Below, piece by piece: positions 8,239 through 19,906 of a DNA stretch of 47,360 nt. Position numbers and translations under genes: made by a program. Origin of the DNA: Hyphomicrobiales bacterium. Its GTDB lineage: Bacteria > Pseudomonadota > Alphaproteobacteria > Rhizobiales > Rhizobiaceae. The stretch covers positions 1-47,360 of the forward strand of contig JAFKJY010000076.1 of the NCBI GenBank assembly GCA_017305835.1, read 5' to 3'. The notes under the pieces are model-generated. The model searched no databases. It saw nothing but the letters and a program-made list of their open reading frames with translations, and was not told where the DNA came from. The first letter of the stretch is position 1; each line of letters begins with the position of its first letter.

Positions 8239-9689
8239 ACAGGCACATGGTGCCCGAGGGCGCCTACCCCGCCATCATCGGCGGAGAGCGCATATTCACG
8301 CAGCAGAACATCGACGTCATCGATCCGGCAACCGGCAAGGTGTTCGCCACCGTGGCGCGCTGCGGACAGGCCGAGGTCGACCAGGCCGTCGCGGCGGCGC
8401 GGGCCGCCTTCAAGAAATCCTGGCGCCTGTCGACGGCTGCCGAGCGAGCGCGGCTTCTCGGCAGCTTCGCCCAGGCGATCACGGACAATAGCGACCAGCT
8501 CGCGGCGCTCGAAAGCCGGGACACCGGCAAGCCGCTGCGGCAGGCGAGGGTCGATGTCCAGTTCGCGGCGCGCTACTTCGAATACTATTCGAACATGGTT
8601 GAGGCCGTGTTCGGCTCGGTCATCCCGGCCGGGACGGACAGGCTGACCTTCACGCTGCGCGAGGCCTATGGCGTCACCGGACATATCATCCCGTGGAACT
8701 ATCCCCTCGGCATCGCGTGCCGCACGCTCGCCCCGGCGCTCGCCGCCGGCAATTGCTGCGTGCTGAAACCCGCCGAGCAGGCGCCGCTGAGCTCGGTTCG
8801 CATTGCCGAGCTGGCGCTGGAAGCGGGCTTCCCGGCCGGCGTGCTGAACGTCGTCCCCGGCTATGGCGCCGAGGCCGGCGCGGCGCTGTCCGGCCATCCC
8901 GGCATCGACCATATCTCCTTCACCGGATCGGTTCCGATCGGCCGCAAGATCGCCGAAGCCGCTGCCGGAAACCTCATCCCGGCGGCGCTGGAGCTTGGCG
9001 GAAAATCGCCGAACATCGTGCTGGCGGACGCCGATCTCGACCTCGCCACGCCGGTCGTGGCGCAGGCGATCCTGCAGAATGCCGGCCAGACCTGCTCGGC
9101 CGGCGCGCGTCTGCTCGTGCACCGCGACGTCCATGACGAGCTGGTGGCCAGGCTGAAGGCGATCTTTGCGCGCACGACCATCGGCGCGGGCAGCGCCGAT
9201 CCCGATCTCGGGCCGGTCATCTCGGCCGTGCAGCATCAGCGCATCGGCGAGCTGATCGATATCGGGCGCGGGGAGGCCGAGCTCGTTCACGGCGGAAACC
9301 GGCCGGCCGGCGCGCAATACGAGGCCGGCTACTTCTTCGAGCCGACACTGTTCGACCAGGTCGCGCCGGAAGCGACGATCGCCCAGCGCGAAATCTTCGG
9401 CCCGGTGCTCACGGTTACGCCCTTCGGCGATCTGGACGAGGCCGTCGAAATCGCCAACGGCACCGACTACGGGCTCGTGGCCGGCGTGTGGACGCGCAAT
9501 ATCGGCCGCGCGAACTGGCTGCTGCGCGAGCTGCATTGCGGACAGGTGATGATCAACACCTTCTCCAACGGCGTAGAGCTGCCGTTCGGCGGCCGCAAGA
9601 AGTCCGGCTACGGCGTCGAAAAGGGCTTCGACGCTCTGCTGGCGTTCACGCATGTGAAGGGCGCCGTCGTCATGATGGGCAAGGACTGA
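8235..9689 (+). CDS. NAD(P)+-dependent aldehyde dehydrogenase (betaine-aldehyde/aminoaldehyde type)
   Basis: This 484-residue enzyme is a full-length ALDH. It has the oxyanion Asn in IIPWNYPL (Asn155), the cofactor-binding FTGS motif, catalytic Glu253 in LELGGKSPNIV and nucleophile Cys287 in NAGQTCSAGARL. The end motif PFGGRKKSGYG is also present. It oxidises an aldehyde to the acid in the cytoplasm. Closest family resemblance is to betaine-aldehyde/gamma-aminobutyraldehyde dehydrogenases. The ATG overlaps the upstream stop (ATGA). In this operon it probably clears an aldehyde formed from the ring-opened product. Substrate is inferred only from context. Confidence 0.92.
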   Translation: MNRHMVPEGAYPAIIGGERIFTQQNIDVIDPATGKVFATVARCGQAEVDQAVAAARAAFKKSWRLSTAAERARLLGSFAQAITDNSDQLAALESRDTGKPLRQARVDVQFAARYFEYYSNMVEAVFGSVIPAGTDRLTFTLREAYGVTGHIIPWNYPLGIACRTLAPALAAGNCCVLKPAEQAPLSSVRIAELALEAGFPAGVLNVVPGYGAEAGAALSGHPGIDHISFTGSVPIGRKIAEAAAGNLIPAALELGGKSPNIVLADADLDLATPVVAQAILQNAGQTCSAGARLLVHRDVHDELVARLKAIFARTTIGAGSADPDLGPVISAVQHQRIGELIDIGRGEAELVHGGNRPAGAQYEAGYFFEPTLFDQVAPEATIAQREIFGPVLTVTPFGDLDEAVEIANGTDYGLVAGVWTRNIGRANWLLRELHCGQVMINTFSNGVELPFGGRKKSGYGVEKGFDALLAFTHVKGAVVMMGKD

Positions 9690-9693
9690 CGTC

Positions 9694-11082
9694 GTGACGG
9701 CGCCTGACATGGAACGTGTCGTTCGCGGCGGGCGGATCGTCCTGCCCGACGGCATCGTCGAGGCCGACATGGTCCTGCTCGGCGAGACGATCGCGGGGTT
9801 TCGCCCGTGGGGCGGAGCTGCCTCGCCAGGCGACATCGACGCGCGCGGCCTCCATGTGATGGCCGGCATGATCGATCCGCATGTGCATATGCGGGACCCC
9901 GGCCAGCCACAGAAAGACGATTTCGTCACCGGTACGGCCGCGGCGGCGATCGGCGGCGTGACCACGGTGTTCGACATGCCCAACACCGCGCCTGCCGTCT
10001 CGAGCGCCGAGATCCTGCGGGCGAAGGCGGACTATCTCCAGTCCCGCGCGCTGATCGACTTCGCCCTTTACGGCGGCGCCGGCGCGAGCAACGTCGAGCG
10101 CATCGAGGAGCAGGCCGAGGCCGGGGCCATCGCCTTCAAGTCCTTCATGAATGCACCGGCGGCTTCGGCCGGACCGGAAGGGCTGAGCCGCTGTCTGCCC
10201 AACGACCACGCCTTCCTGGCGGCGATGCTGCGCATCGCGCGGACCGGCCGTATCGGCGTGCTCCATGCGGAAAACGATTCGCTCTGCACCGGGCTCGCCG
10301 CTGACCTCCGCGCCGAAGGCCGCGACGATCCGGCCGCACATGGCCAGTCGCGCCCGTCCTTCGCGGAGGAGGAGGCGGTCGGCCGCGCCATCCTGCTCGC
10401 CCGCGAGGCGGGGGCGCGCATCAGCTTTGCCCATATGAGCACGGCCGGGGCGCTGGACCGTATCCGTGAGGCCAAGCGCCGTGGCCAGAAGGTTACGGCG
10501 GAAGCCTGCCCGCACCATCTGTTTCTCACCGAGAAGATCATGGAGACGGTAGGCCCCTACGGCAAGATCAACCCGCCGCTCCGCCCCGAAGCCGACCGGG
10601 CGGCCGTCTGGGCCGGTCTTTTCGACGGAACGATCGATTTCATCGGCACCGACCACGCGCCCTACCTGGTTTCGGAAAAGGAACCGGGCTGGCGCGAGAT
10701 ATGGAAGGCTCCGTCCGGAGCGCACGGCGTCGAGACCGGCCTGACGGTGCTGCTCACCGAAATCGTCCGCGGGCGCCTGACCCTGCCGATGCTGACCCGG
10801 CTGGTTTCGCGCAACGTCGCGCGGCTCTTCGGCCTCCATCCCCGGAAAGGCGAGCTGACGGAAGGCGCGGATGCCGACTTCGTGCTCCTCGACCTGACGC
10901 GGCGCGGGCGCATAGACCGCATGCGGATGCAGTCGCGCAGCCGGGACGCCGCACGGCTATGGGACGGCCGGGAGACGATGGGCGGCATCGTGGCGACCTA
11001 TGTGCGCGGCACCGAAGTCGCGCGCGAGGGCGTGCCGACGGCGCAACCCGGACACGGGAATTTCATCGCGGGCAGGTCATGA
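9694..11082 (+). CDS. Dihydroorotase/allantoinase-type cyclic amidohydrolase
   Basis: The protein has 462 residues from a GTG start at 9694 (an ATG at 9709 is an alternative). All six binuclear-metal positions of the cyclic amidohydrolase family are visible: His63 and His65 (DPHVHMRDPG), Lys149 for carboxylation (AFKSFM), His191 (VLHAEND), His247 (SFAHMST) and Asp320 (GTDHAPYL). ACPHHLFLTE and KINPPLRP are typical of class I dihydroorotases and allantoinases. The enzyme hydrolyses a cyclic amide such as allantoin, hydantoin or dihydropyrimidine. No pyrimidine-synthesis gene is nearby, so a catabolic role is likelier than pyrB/pyrC biosynthesis. The stop overlaps the next start. Confidence 0.9.
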   Translation: MTAPDMERVVRGGRIVLPDGIVEADMVLLGETIAGFRPWGGAASPGDIDARGLHVMAGMIDPHVHMRDPGQPQKDDFVTGTAAAAIGGVTTVFDMPNTAPAVSSAEILRAKADYLQSRALIDFALYGGAGASNVERIEEQAEAGAIAFKSFMNAPAASAGPEGLSRCLPNDHAFLAAMLRIARTGRIGVLHAENDSLCTGLAADLRAEGRDDPAAHGQSRPSFAEEEAVGRAILLAREAGARISFAHMSTAGALDRIREAKRRGQKVTAEACPHHLFLTEKIMETVGPYGKINPPLRPEADRAAVWAGLFDGTIDFIGTDHAPYLVSEKEPGWREIWKAPSGAHGVETGLTVLLTEIVRGRLTLPMLTRLVSRNVARLFGLHPRKGELTEGADADFVLLDLTRRGRIDRMRMQSRSRDAARLWDGRETMGGIVATYVRGTEVAREGVPTAQPGHGNFIAGRS

Positions 11083-12110
11083 CGGCAAGCTTCGACATTG
11101 CCGTGATCGGGGCCGGGGCGATCGGGCAGACGCTTGCGGTCGATCTGGCGCGCCGCGGCTTCTCCGTCTCCCTGCTCGTGGAGCGGGCGGGACCGCATGC
11201 CGAGGCGCTGCGCAGGGCCGGGCAAATCCGCCTTTCCGGTCATCTGGGGGAAGCGGTCGCGCCCATGCCGCCGGTCGTGCCGGATGCGTGCGCCGCAGCG
11301 GCAAGCCCTGTCATTCTGGTGGCCACCACCGTCGACGCGCACCGCCAGGTCGCGCTCGATCTGGCGCCGGTGCTCGGCGACGAGCATGTGGTTCTCCTCG
11401 CCAACGGCTATGTGAACGGATCGGCGCGCTTCACGGCCGCGCTATGCGAGGGAGGATGCACGGCCCGTCCTGCGATCCTTGAGCTGAACACCACGCCCTA
11501 TCTCGTCTGCAGCCCAGAGCCCGGGAGGGTGCATGTCACGGCGCGCAAGACGTGGATGGAGCTCACCGCATCCGAAAGCGGCCTCGCAGAAGAGCATCAC
11601 ACGCTGCTCGCGGGGCTGATTCCCGGCATCGAGGTCGGCGACAATGCGCTGGCTTCGAGCCTCAACAACCAGAATCCGATCGCGCATGTGCCGAGCTGGT
11701 TGCTGAACGCAGCCGTGGCGCGCGCGAGCGCGCCGGTGGAGGCATCGGCCACCCGCGGCGGCGCCTTCTATCTGGAGGAGTACTCCGGCGAGGACGTGCT
11801 GCGGCTGCGTGCGGCCGCCGACGCCGAGCGCATCGCGGTGATGCGGGCGCTCGGTCTCGGCGCCCATGCGATCCCCCGGCCGGAGTTTTCGCAGCGCTCC
11901 TACGGACCCGGCGCGCGCGAGGCGGTGCCGCCGCGCATGGGCAGGACCTTCTCGCGCCGCTTCGTCACGGAGGATATCCCTTTCGGGCTTCTGCCGATCG
12001 AGGATCTGGGGGAACGGGCGGGGGTAAAGACGCCCGTGATTTCAACTATGATCACGCTGATCGGTGTGCTCGAATCATGCGATTGGCGCAGCGCCAGCGA
12101 CAAGGGGTGA
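11079..12110 (+). CDS. Opine dehydrogenase-family NAD(P)-dependent oxidoreductase
   Basis: The chosen ATG (11079) overlaps the previous TGA and gives 343 residues. The N-terminus is a Rossmann fold with GAGAIGQTLA. The C-terminal helical domain contains NQNPIAHVPSWLLNAA, which matches the conserved NP-H-P substrate site of octopine/nopaline dehydrogenases (PF02317-like). Opine dehydrogenases make or break a secondary amine between an amino acid and a keto acid. In a catabolic operon with an SBP5 transporter the oxidative cleavage direction is plausible. A ketopantoate-reductase-like protein is the main alternative because the N-terminal domains are alike. The N-terminal extension possible from 10701 would lie inside the upstream gene. 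Confidence 0.8.
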   Translation: MTASFDIAVIGAGAIGQTLAVDLARRGFSVSLLVERAGPHAEALRRAGQIRLSGHLGEAVAPMPPVVPDACAAAASPVILVATTVDAHRQVALDLAPVLGDEHVVLLANGYVNGSARFTAALCEGGCTARPAILELNTTPYLVCSPEPGRVHVTARKTWMELTASESGLAEEHHTLLAGLIPGIEVGDNALASSLNNQNPIAHVPSWLLNAAVARASAPVEASATRGGAFYLEEYSGEDVLRLRAAADAERIAVMRALGLGAHAIPRPEFSQRSYGPGAREAVPPRMGRTFSRRFVTEDIPFGLLPIEDLGERAGVKTPVISTMITLIGVLESCDWRSASDKG

Positions 12111-12112
12111 TC

Positions 12113-12907
12113 ATGGAAGCCGGAAGGAACGAAGCCCTCCAACTCATTGCGCTGTCCACGCTGGCCGAGGCCGGCCAACCGGTCGGCTCGATGCGACTCG
12201 CAGAGGCCTTCCAGCAGGCCGGGCACGACCTTGCGCAGGCGACCGCCGGCCGCTTCCTGCGGCAGATGGACGTGCTGGGCCTCACGGACGGAGAGGGCGG
12301 CAAGCGGGGTCGCGTCATCACCGAGAAGGGGCTCGCGCGGCTGGAGGAGCTGCGCGGCAAGATGACTTTGCGCCAGAACAGCTCGCGCCTGATGGACGCC
12401 GCCACGATCAATGACCTGTCCGACCTGCATGAGCTGCTCCTGGTGCGGCGCGCGGTGGAATCGGAAGGTGCGCGCCTCGCGGCGGAGCGGGCGACCGACG
12501 CCGAGCTGGCGGAGATCGTGAAACTCGCCCAGTCGCACGTGCGCGACGTCCGCGCCCATCGCGTTCCCGACGCCGAGACCTCGCAGCGCTTCCACCGCTG
12601 CATTGCCGAAGCCTCCCACAACCCGGTGCTGGTTTCGGTGGCGCTCGTGCTGTTCGAGCCCGCAAATCCGATGCTGCTCGGCGTCATGGAGAACGTCTCC
12701 GTCAGTTCCTCGATGGTCGCCAGCTACGCGAACGAGCATCTGGAACTGGCCGAGGCGCTGGCCGCCCGCGACGCCGCGCAGTCGGAAGAGCTGATGTACA
12801 GCCATATCACCCACATGATCGCGCCGGTGGCGGAACGGCTTTCGGGCGCGGATCGCAGGGACAAGCGGCTGATACCGGAAGTGGTCGCAAACCTGCGGGC
12901 GAGCTGA
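12113..12907 (+). CDS. FCD-domain transcriptional regulator with an atypical N-terminal winged helix
   Basis: The 264-residue protein starts at ATG 12113, two bases after the preceding stop. Residues about 1-85 form a winged-helix segment (ALQLIALSTLAEAGQPVGSM, then the recognition-helix region QATAGRFLRQMDVLGL). This resembles the NrpR/ribonuclease-R type HTH rather than the canonical GntR HTH. Residues about 95-230 are an FCD ligand-binding domain (LHELLLVRRAVESEGARLAA, FHRCIAEASHNPVL, later SHITHMIAPVAERL) with the usual metal-binding His/Asp pattern. It probably senses the operon's substrate and binds the 31-base palindrome at 1863-1893. Position inside the operon implies autoregulation. 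Specific DNA target is inferred. Confidence 0.83.
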   Translation: MEAGRNEALQLIALSTLAEAGQPVGSMRLAEAFQQAGHDLAQATAGRFLRQMDVLGLTDGEGGKRGRVITEKGLARLEELRGKMTLRQNSSRLMDAATINDLSDLHELLLVRRAVESEGARLAAERATDAELAEIVKLAQSHVRDVRAHRVPDAETSQRFHRCIAEASHNPVLVSVALVLFEPANPMLLGVMENVSVSSSMVASYANEHLELAEALAARDAAQSEELMYSHITHMIAPVAERLSGADRRDKRLIPEVVANLRAS

Positions 12908-12908
12908 C

Positions 12909-13814
12909 ATGGCCGGCGAAAGCCTTTCAGTCGCAAGCGCCCGGCATCTCGCCTATGCGCCGCAATATGCCGCGCGGGAGCTAGGCTTCTTTTCGCGCGA
13001 AGGGCTGGATGTCGACCTGGTTGCATGCCCGGTCGGCGATACCGCCATCATCCATACACTGCAGCGGGGCGAGGCCGATCTGGTGCTCGGAAGCGTGCTG
13101 TTTGCCCTGAGGATGGCCGAGGAGGGCCTGTCCCCGCGCGTGGTCGCGCAGAGCAACCAGCAGACGCGGCACTGGCTGATGGCGCGCGGCGGATCGGCCG
13201 CGCCCTTTGAATGGACGGCGCTCAGCGGACGCTCGGTGCTGGTCTATCCCAACGCCGTGCCGACCCCCTGGGTCGCATTTCGCGAGGCGCTCGTCCGCAA
13301 GGGCATTTGCCTCGACGGGATCGGCCTGATCATCGGATATTCGGCCGAGCAGGCCCTTGCCGAATTCAGCCGCGGCGTCGGGGATTTCCTGCTGGTCGAC
13401 CCCGAATCCGTCGATCCGCGCCTCGGGCTCGTCGAAGCAGCTTCGGTGGCCGCCGCCATCGGGCCCGTGCCGTGGAGCGTTTATTGCACCACCTCGGCGA
13501 TCGCGGCCCGGCGGGAGAATGCCATCGCCGCCTTCCGTTCCGCCGTGGCCGCCGCCGCCGCATGGCTTTACGCCAGCCCCGCAGCGGAGGCGGCTGCCCT
13601 CCTTGCCGGGCTCTTTCCGGAGCGCGGCAAAGGCGAGCTCGCGACCCAGGTCGCGCGCTATGTGCGGGCAAGACTCTGGGTTGCCGACGCGCGCATGGAC
13701 GCCGCGCAGTTCGTCACCTGGGACGCTGCCCTGAAGCGTGGCGGCCTGATGCCGCGCGGGCTCGATCTCATGCAGTTGTGCGGCCCTCTTTTTCCGGATG
13801 GAACCCCGTCATGA
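12909..13814 (+). CDS. NMT1/THI5-like (SsuA-type) ligand-binding protein without signal peptide
   Basis: The 301-residue protein starts one base after the regulator's stop. SARHLAYAPQYAARELGFFS followed by EGLDVDLV is the typical opening of NMT1/SsuA/TauA binding proteins. GEADLVLGSV and a hinge-like second lobe follow. Unlike transported family members it starts directly in the mature domain with no hydrophobic leader. No matching permease or ATPase lies near it. It may therefore act in the cytoplasm as a sensor partner for the regulator, or as a THI5-like enzyme, but the CCCFC motif of THI5 is absent. Role unknown; fold assignment good. Confidence 0.75.
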   Translation: MAGESLSVASARHLAYAPQYAARELGFFSREGLDVDLVACPVGDTAIIHTLQRGEADLVLGSVLFALRMAEEGLSPRVVAQSNQQTRHWLMARGGSAAPFEWTALSGRSVLVYPNAVPTPWVAFREALVRKGICLDGIGLIIGYSAEQALAEFSRGVGDFLLVDPESVDPRLGLVEAASVAAAIGPVPWSVYCTTSAIAARRENAIAAFRSAVAAAAAWLYASPAAEAAALLAGLFPERGKGELATQVARYVRARLWVADARMDAAQFVTWDAALKRGGLMPRGLDLMQLCGPLFPDGTPS

Positions 13815-14653
13815 AGCTTTTGCGGTTTGGCGAAAAGGGGCGGGAAAGACCGGGGCTTCTGGATGACCGGGGCCGCATCCGCGATCTTTCGGCTCACATC
13901 GACCATGTCGCGGGCGGTGCGCCCGACGCGGCGACGATGCGGCGCCTGCGCGCGCTCGACGTGTCCACGCTTCCGCTTGTCGAGGGCGCGCCGAGGCTTG
14001 GCCCCTGCGTCGCTTCGGTCGGAAAATTGATCGCCATCTCGCTCAACTATCTCGACCACGCGGCGGAGGTCGACCAGCCCATCCCCGAGGAGCCGGTGAT
14101 CCTGCTCAAGGCGACGAGCTCGATCAGCGGTCCGAACGACGACGTGGTCATCCCGCGCGGCTGCCGGAAGCTCGACTGGGAGGTCGAGCTGGGCATCGTG
14201 ATCGGCAAGGGTGGCGTCTATATCGAGGAACGCGAAGCTCTCGATCATGTCGCCGGCTATTGCATCGTCAACGACGTCTCGGCGCGCGATTTCCAGCTCG
14301 AGCGCGGCGGCACCTGGGACAAGGGCAAGGGTTGCGACACGTTCGGACCCCTCGGCCCCTGGCTGGTCACGCCCGATGAGGTCGGAGACGTCGGGAATCT
14401 GCGCCTGTGGCTCGAGGTCGACGGCAAGCGCTACCAGGACGGCTCGACGCGCACGATGATCTTCGGCGTGGCCAGGATCGTCTCCTACGTCTCCGGCTTC
14501 ATGAGCCTGCAGCCCGGCGACGTCATCACGACCGGCACCCCGCCGGGAAACGGGCTGGCGCAGGATCCTCCCGTGTTCCTGAAGCCGGGAAACGTGATGC
14601 GGCTCGGCATCGACCGATTGGGCGAGCAGCGCCAGACTGTGGTCTCGCCCTGA
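13811..14653 (+). CDS. Fumarylacetoacetate hydrolase (FAH)-family hydrolase/lyase
   Basis: The 280-residue protein starts at ATG 13811, overlapping the upstream TGA. It shows the FAH catalytic domain: AISLNYLDHAAEVDQPIPEE, KATSSISGPNDDVVIP, metal ligands in DWEVELGIVIGK, the NDVSARDFQ loop and TGTPPGNGLAQDP. Family members cleave C-C or C-N bonds of keto acids in the cytoplasm; ureidoglycolate lyase and 2,4-diketo-3-deoxy acid hydrolases are examples. As the last gene of the operon it could complete breakdown of a ring-opened ureide or keto acid. Which of these reactions it performs cannot be told from sequence. The next 159 bases to the convergent flavin reductase hold no clear terminator. 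Confidence 0.88.
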   Translation: MKLLRFGEKGRERPGLLDDRGRIRDLSAHIDHVAGGAPDAATMRRLRALDVSTLPLVEGAPRLGPCVASVGKLIAISLNYLDHAAEVDQPIPEEPVILLKATSSISGPNDDVVIPRGCRKLDWEVELGIVIGKGGVYIEEREALDHVAGYCIVNDVSARDFQLERGGTWDKGKGCDTFGPLGPWLVTPDEVGDVGNLRLWLEVDGKRYQDGSTRTMIFGVARIVSYVSGFMSLQPGDVITTGTPPGNGLAQDPPVFLKPGNVMRLGIDRLGEQRQTVVSP

Positions 14654-14812
14654 GGGACTTGCGGGTCGCTCGCGCGGAATGCCGAACTACCTCAAACAGG
14701 CCGGTTGTGCGTCCGACTAAAGGTCCATGCAACCAGTCGATGCGCGCTCAAACCCGAGGTGACGGGCATGCTCGCGTCGGTTACGCCCGCTTCGGGAACA
14801 GCCTTCAGGACT

Positions 14813-15322
14813 TCAGAGACCTCGGGTTTCGCTGAGTTGACGGTAGCTGCCCTTATAAAAGATCAGCGGTGACAGGTCGTTGCGATCCGCAGGTCGGCAA
14901 AGGTATCTCACCCGGCCGATGACGATCGTATGATCGCCTGCCTCGTGCTCGGCATAGGTTTCGCAATCCAGCCAGAAGAGCGCGCCCTCGATCAGCGGAT
15001 TGCCGTGGGCGCTCTCCGTCCAGCCGACCTTCGCCCAGCGGTCCACGGCCGCCTTGGCGAATGTGTTGGAGATCTCCAGCTGGTCCCAGGACAGGAGGTT
15101 GACGGCGAAGTTGCGCACCGGCCGGATCTTCGGCCAGCTCGTCGAGCTCTTCATCACGCTGAAAGACACCAGCGGCGGCTCGGTGGAGACGCTGTAGAAG
15201 GACTGGCAGGTGAACCCCACGGGCTCTCCTTCGACCATTCCGCTGATGATGGTGATACCGGAAGCATAGTGTCCGAGCGCGTCGCGGAAGGTGCGCGCAT
15301 CGATCGACGACATATCCATCAT
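14813..15322 (-). CDS. Flavin reductase (NtaB/HpaC/RutF-like), two-component monooxygenase partner
   Basis: The 169-residue protein starts at ATG 15322, whose bases overlap the TGA of the upstream FMN reductase. FRDALGHYASGITIISG, SFYSVSTEPPLVSFSV, LEISNTFA and GDHTIVIGRV are the standard blocks of the flavin_reduct family. It supplies reduced FMN or FAD to an oxygenase in the cytoplasm. The obvious client in this window is the NtaA-like monooxygenase at 27879-29210, although it lies 12.5 kb away on the same strand. A second reductase gene directly upstream makes this a double reductase unit. Confidence 0.9.
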   Translation of the reverse strand: MMDMSSIDARTFRDALGHYASGITIISGMVEGEPVGFTCQSFYSVSTEPPLVSFSVMKSSTSWPKIRPVRNFAVNLLSWDQLEISNTFAKAAVDRWAKVGWTESAHGNPLIEGALFWLDCETYAEHEAGDHTIVIGRVRYLCRPADRNDLSPLIFYKGSYRQLSETRGL

Positions 15323-15870
15323 TGCTGCCCTTCCGAACGCACCCGGGACTGCTGGCCGATCGTGGCGGCGAGCGGCGCCAGGCCCCTCAGCCTGCCGACG
15401 ATCTGTCCGGCCGTCGCCGCGACGAACTCGTCGATCTGGTCCATCTGCGAGATGTTGAAATAGAAGCCGGGCCAGGGGACGCTGGCTCCGAGCTCCATCA
15501 GCAGCGGAATCAGGTTCGTCGTGGGGGCCATGGAATGGCCGAGCCCCGCTCCGGTCATGATCGGAACGGCCGTGACCTTCCTCAGGCCGTTCGCCGGATA
15601 GCGGTCCAGGAACGCCTTGAGCAGGCCGGTATAGGTGGCCTTGTACGTGGGAGACGCGAACACTACGAGATCGCAGTCGGCAACCCGCTCGTTCAGATCG
15701 GCCATTTCCTGCGACGGCCACCTGAACAGCTCGTCCGCGTGCTGCGCCAGGTCGATGACCCGCTTGCGGGCCTCGACGCCGGCCAGGACCTCGTCGGCCA
15801 CCATCTCGGCGATCCTGCCGGTTCTCGAATTCGGCTTCGGATTGCCAATCACTATCGAAACGTCAAGCAT
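15319..15870 (-). CDS. NAD(P)H-dependent FMN reductase (SsuE/MsuE-like, flavodoxin fold)
   Basis: With the ATG at 15870 the product has 183 residues: MLDVSIVIGNPKPNSRTG, a phosphate-binding loop of the flavodoxin-like fold, then DLVVFASPTYKATYTGLLK and TGAGLGHSMAPTTNL. A GAGG ribosome site lies six bases before this ATG; an ATG at 15882 is an alternative. It reduces FMN with NAD(P)H. The gene overlaps the flavin reductase that follows. A 223-base gap separates it from the hydantoinase gene upstream, so it may have its own promoter (a TTGACG box is at 16044-16039 on this strand). SsuE-like enzymes normally serve alkanesulfonate or NTA-type monooxygenases. Confidence 0.88.
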   Translation of the reverse strand: MLDVSIVIGNPKPNSRTGRIAEMVADEVLAGVEARKRVIDLAQHADELFRWPSQEMADLNERVADCDLVVFASPTYKATYTGLLKAFLDRYPANGLRKVTAVPIMTGAGLGHSMAPTTNLIPLLMELGASVPWPGFYFNISQMDQIDEFVAATAGQIVGRLRGLAPLAATIGQQSRVRSEGQQ

Positions 15871-16093
15871 TGCGCGCCTCATGCACAAATCGGAATCCCG
15901 ACACGGTCGACATGCATGAAACGCCCTGCGAGCCGTGCGGAAGATTGATCTTGATTGTTCTGCCCGCCAAGATCTGGTGGCTCGACAGGCGCGCAACGGC
16001 TCACATTGCGATCGTCATTTTTCCATACTTTTCAGTGTCGTCAAGGTGCATTTTGTCTTCCGCCACCCTCTCTCGGGACGCTTGAATCGAGGT

Positions 16094-19849
<3,756 letters not shown>

Positions 19850-19906
19850 GCGCAGCTCTTTCGATTGAAGCATCGCCCGGATCAAATCGCAAAGGCTCCG
19901 AAGGCG

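Noticed and set aside
9694..11082. Pyrimidine-biosynthetic dihydroorotase (pyrC)
   Set aside because: No pyrimidine genes nearby, and location between catabolic genes in a transporter-led operon argues for a catabolic cyclic amidohydrolase.
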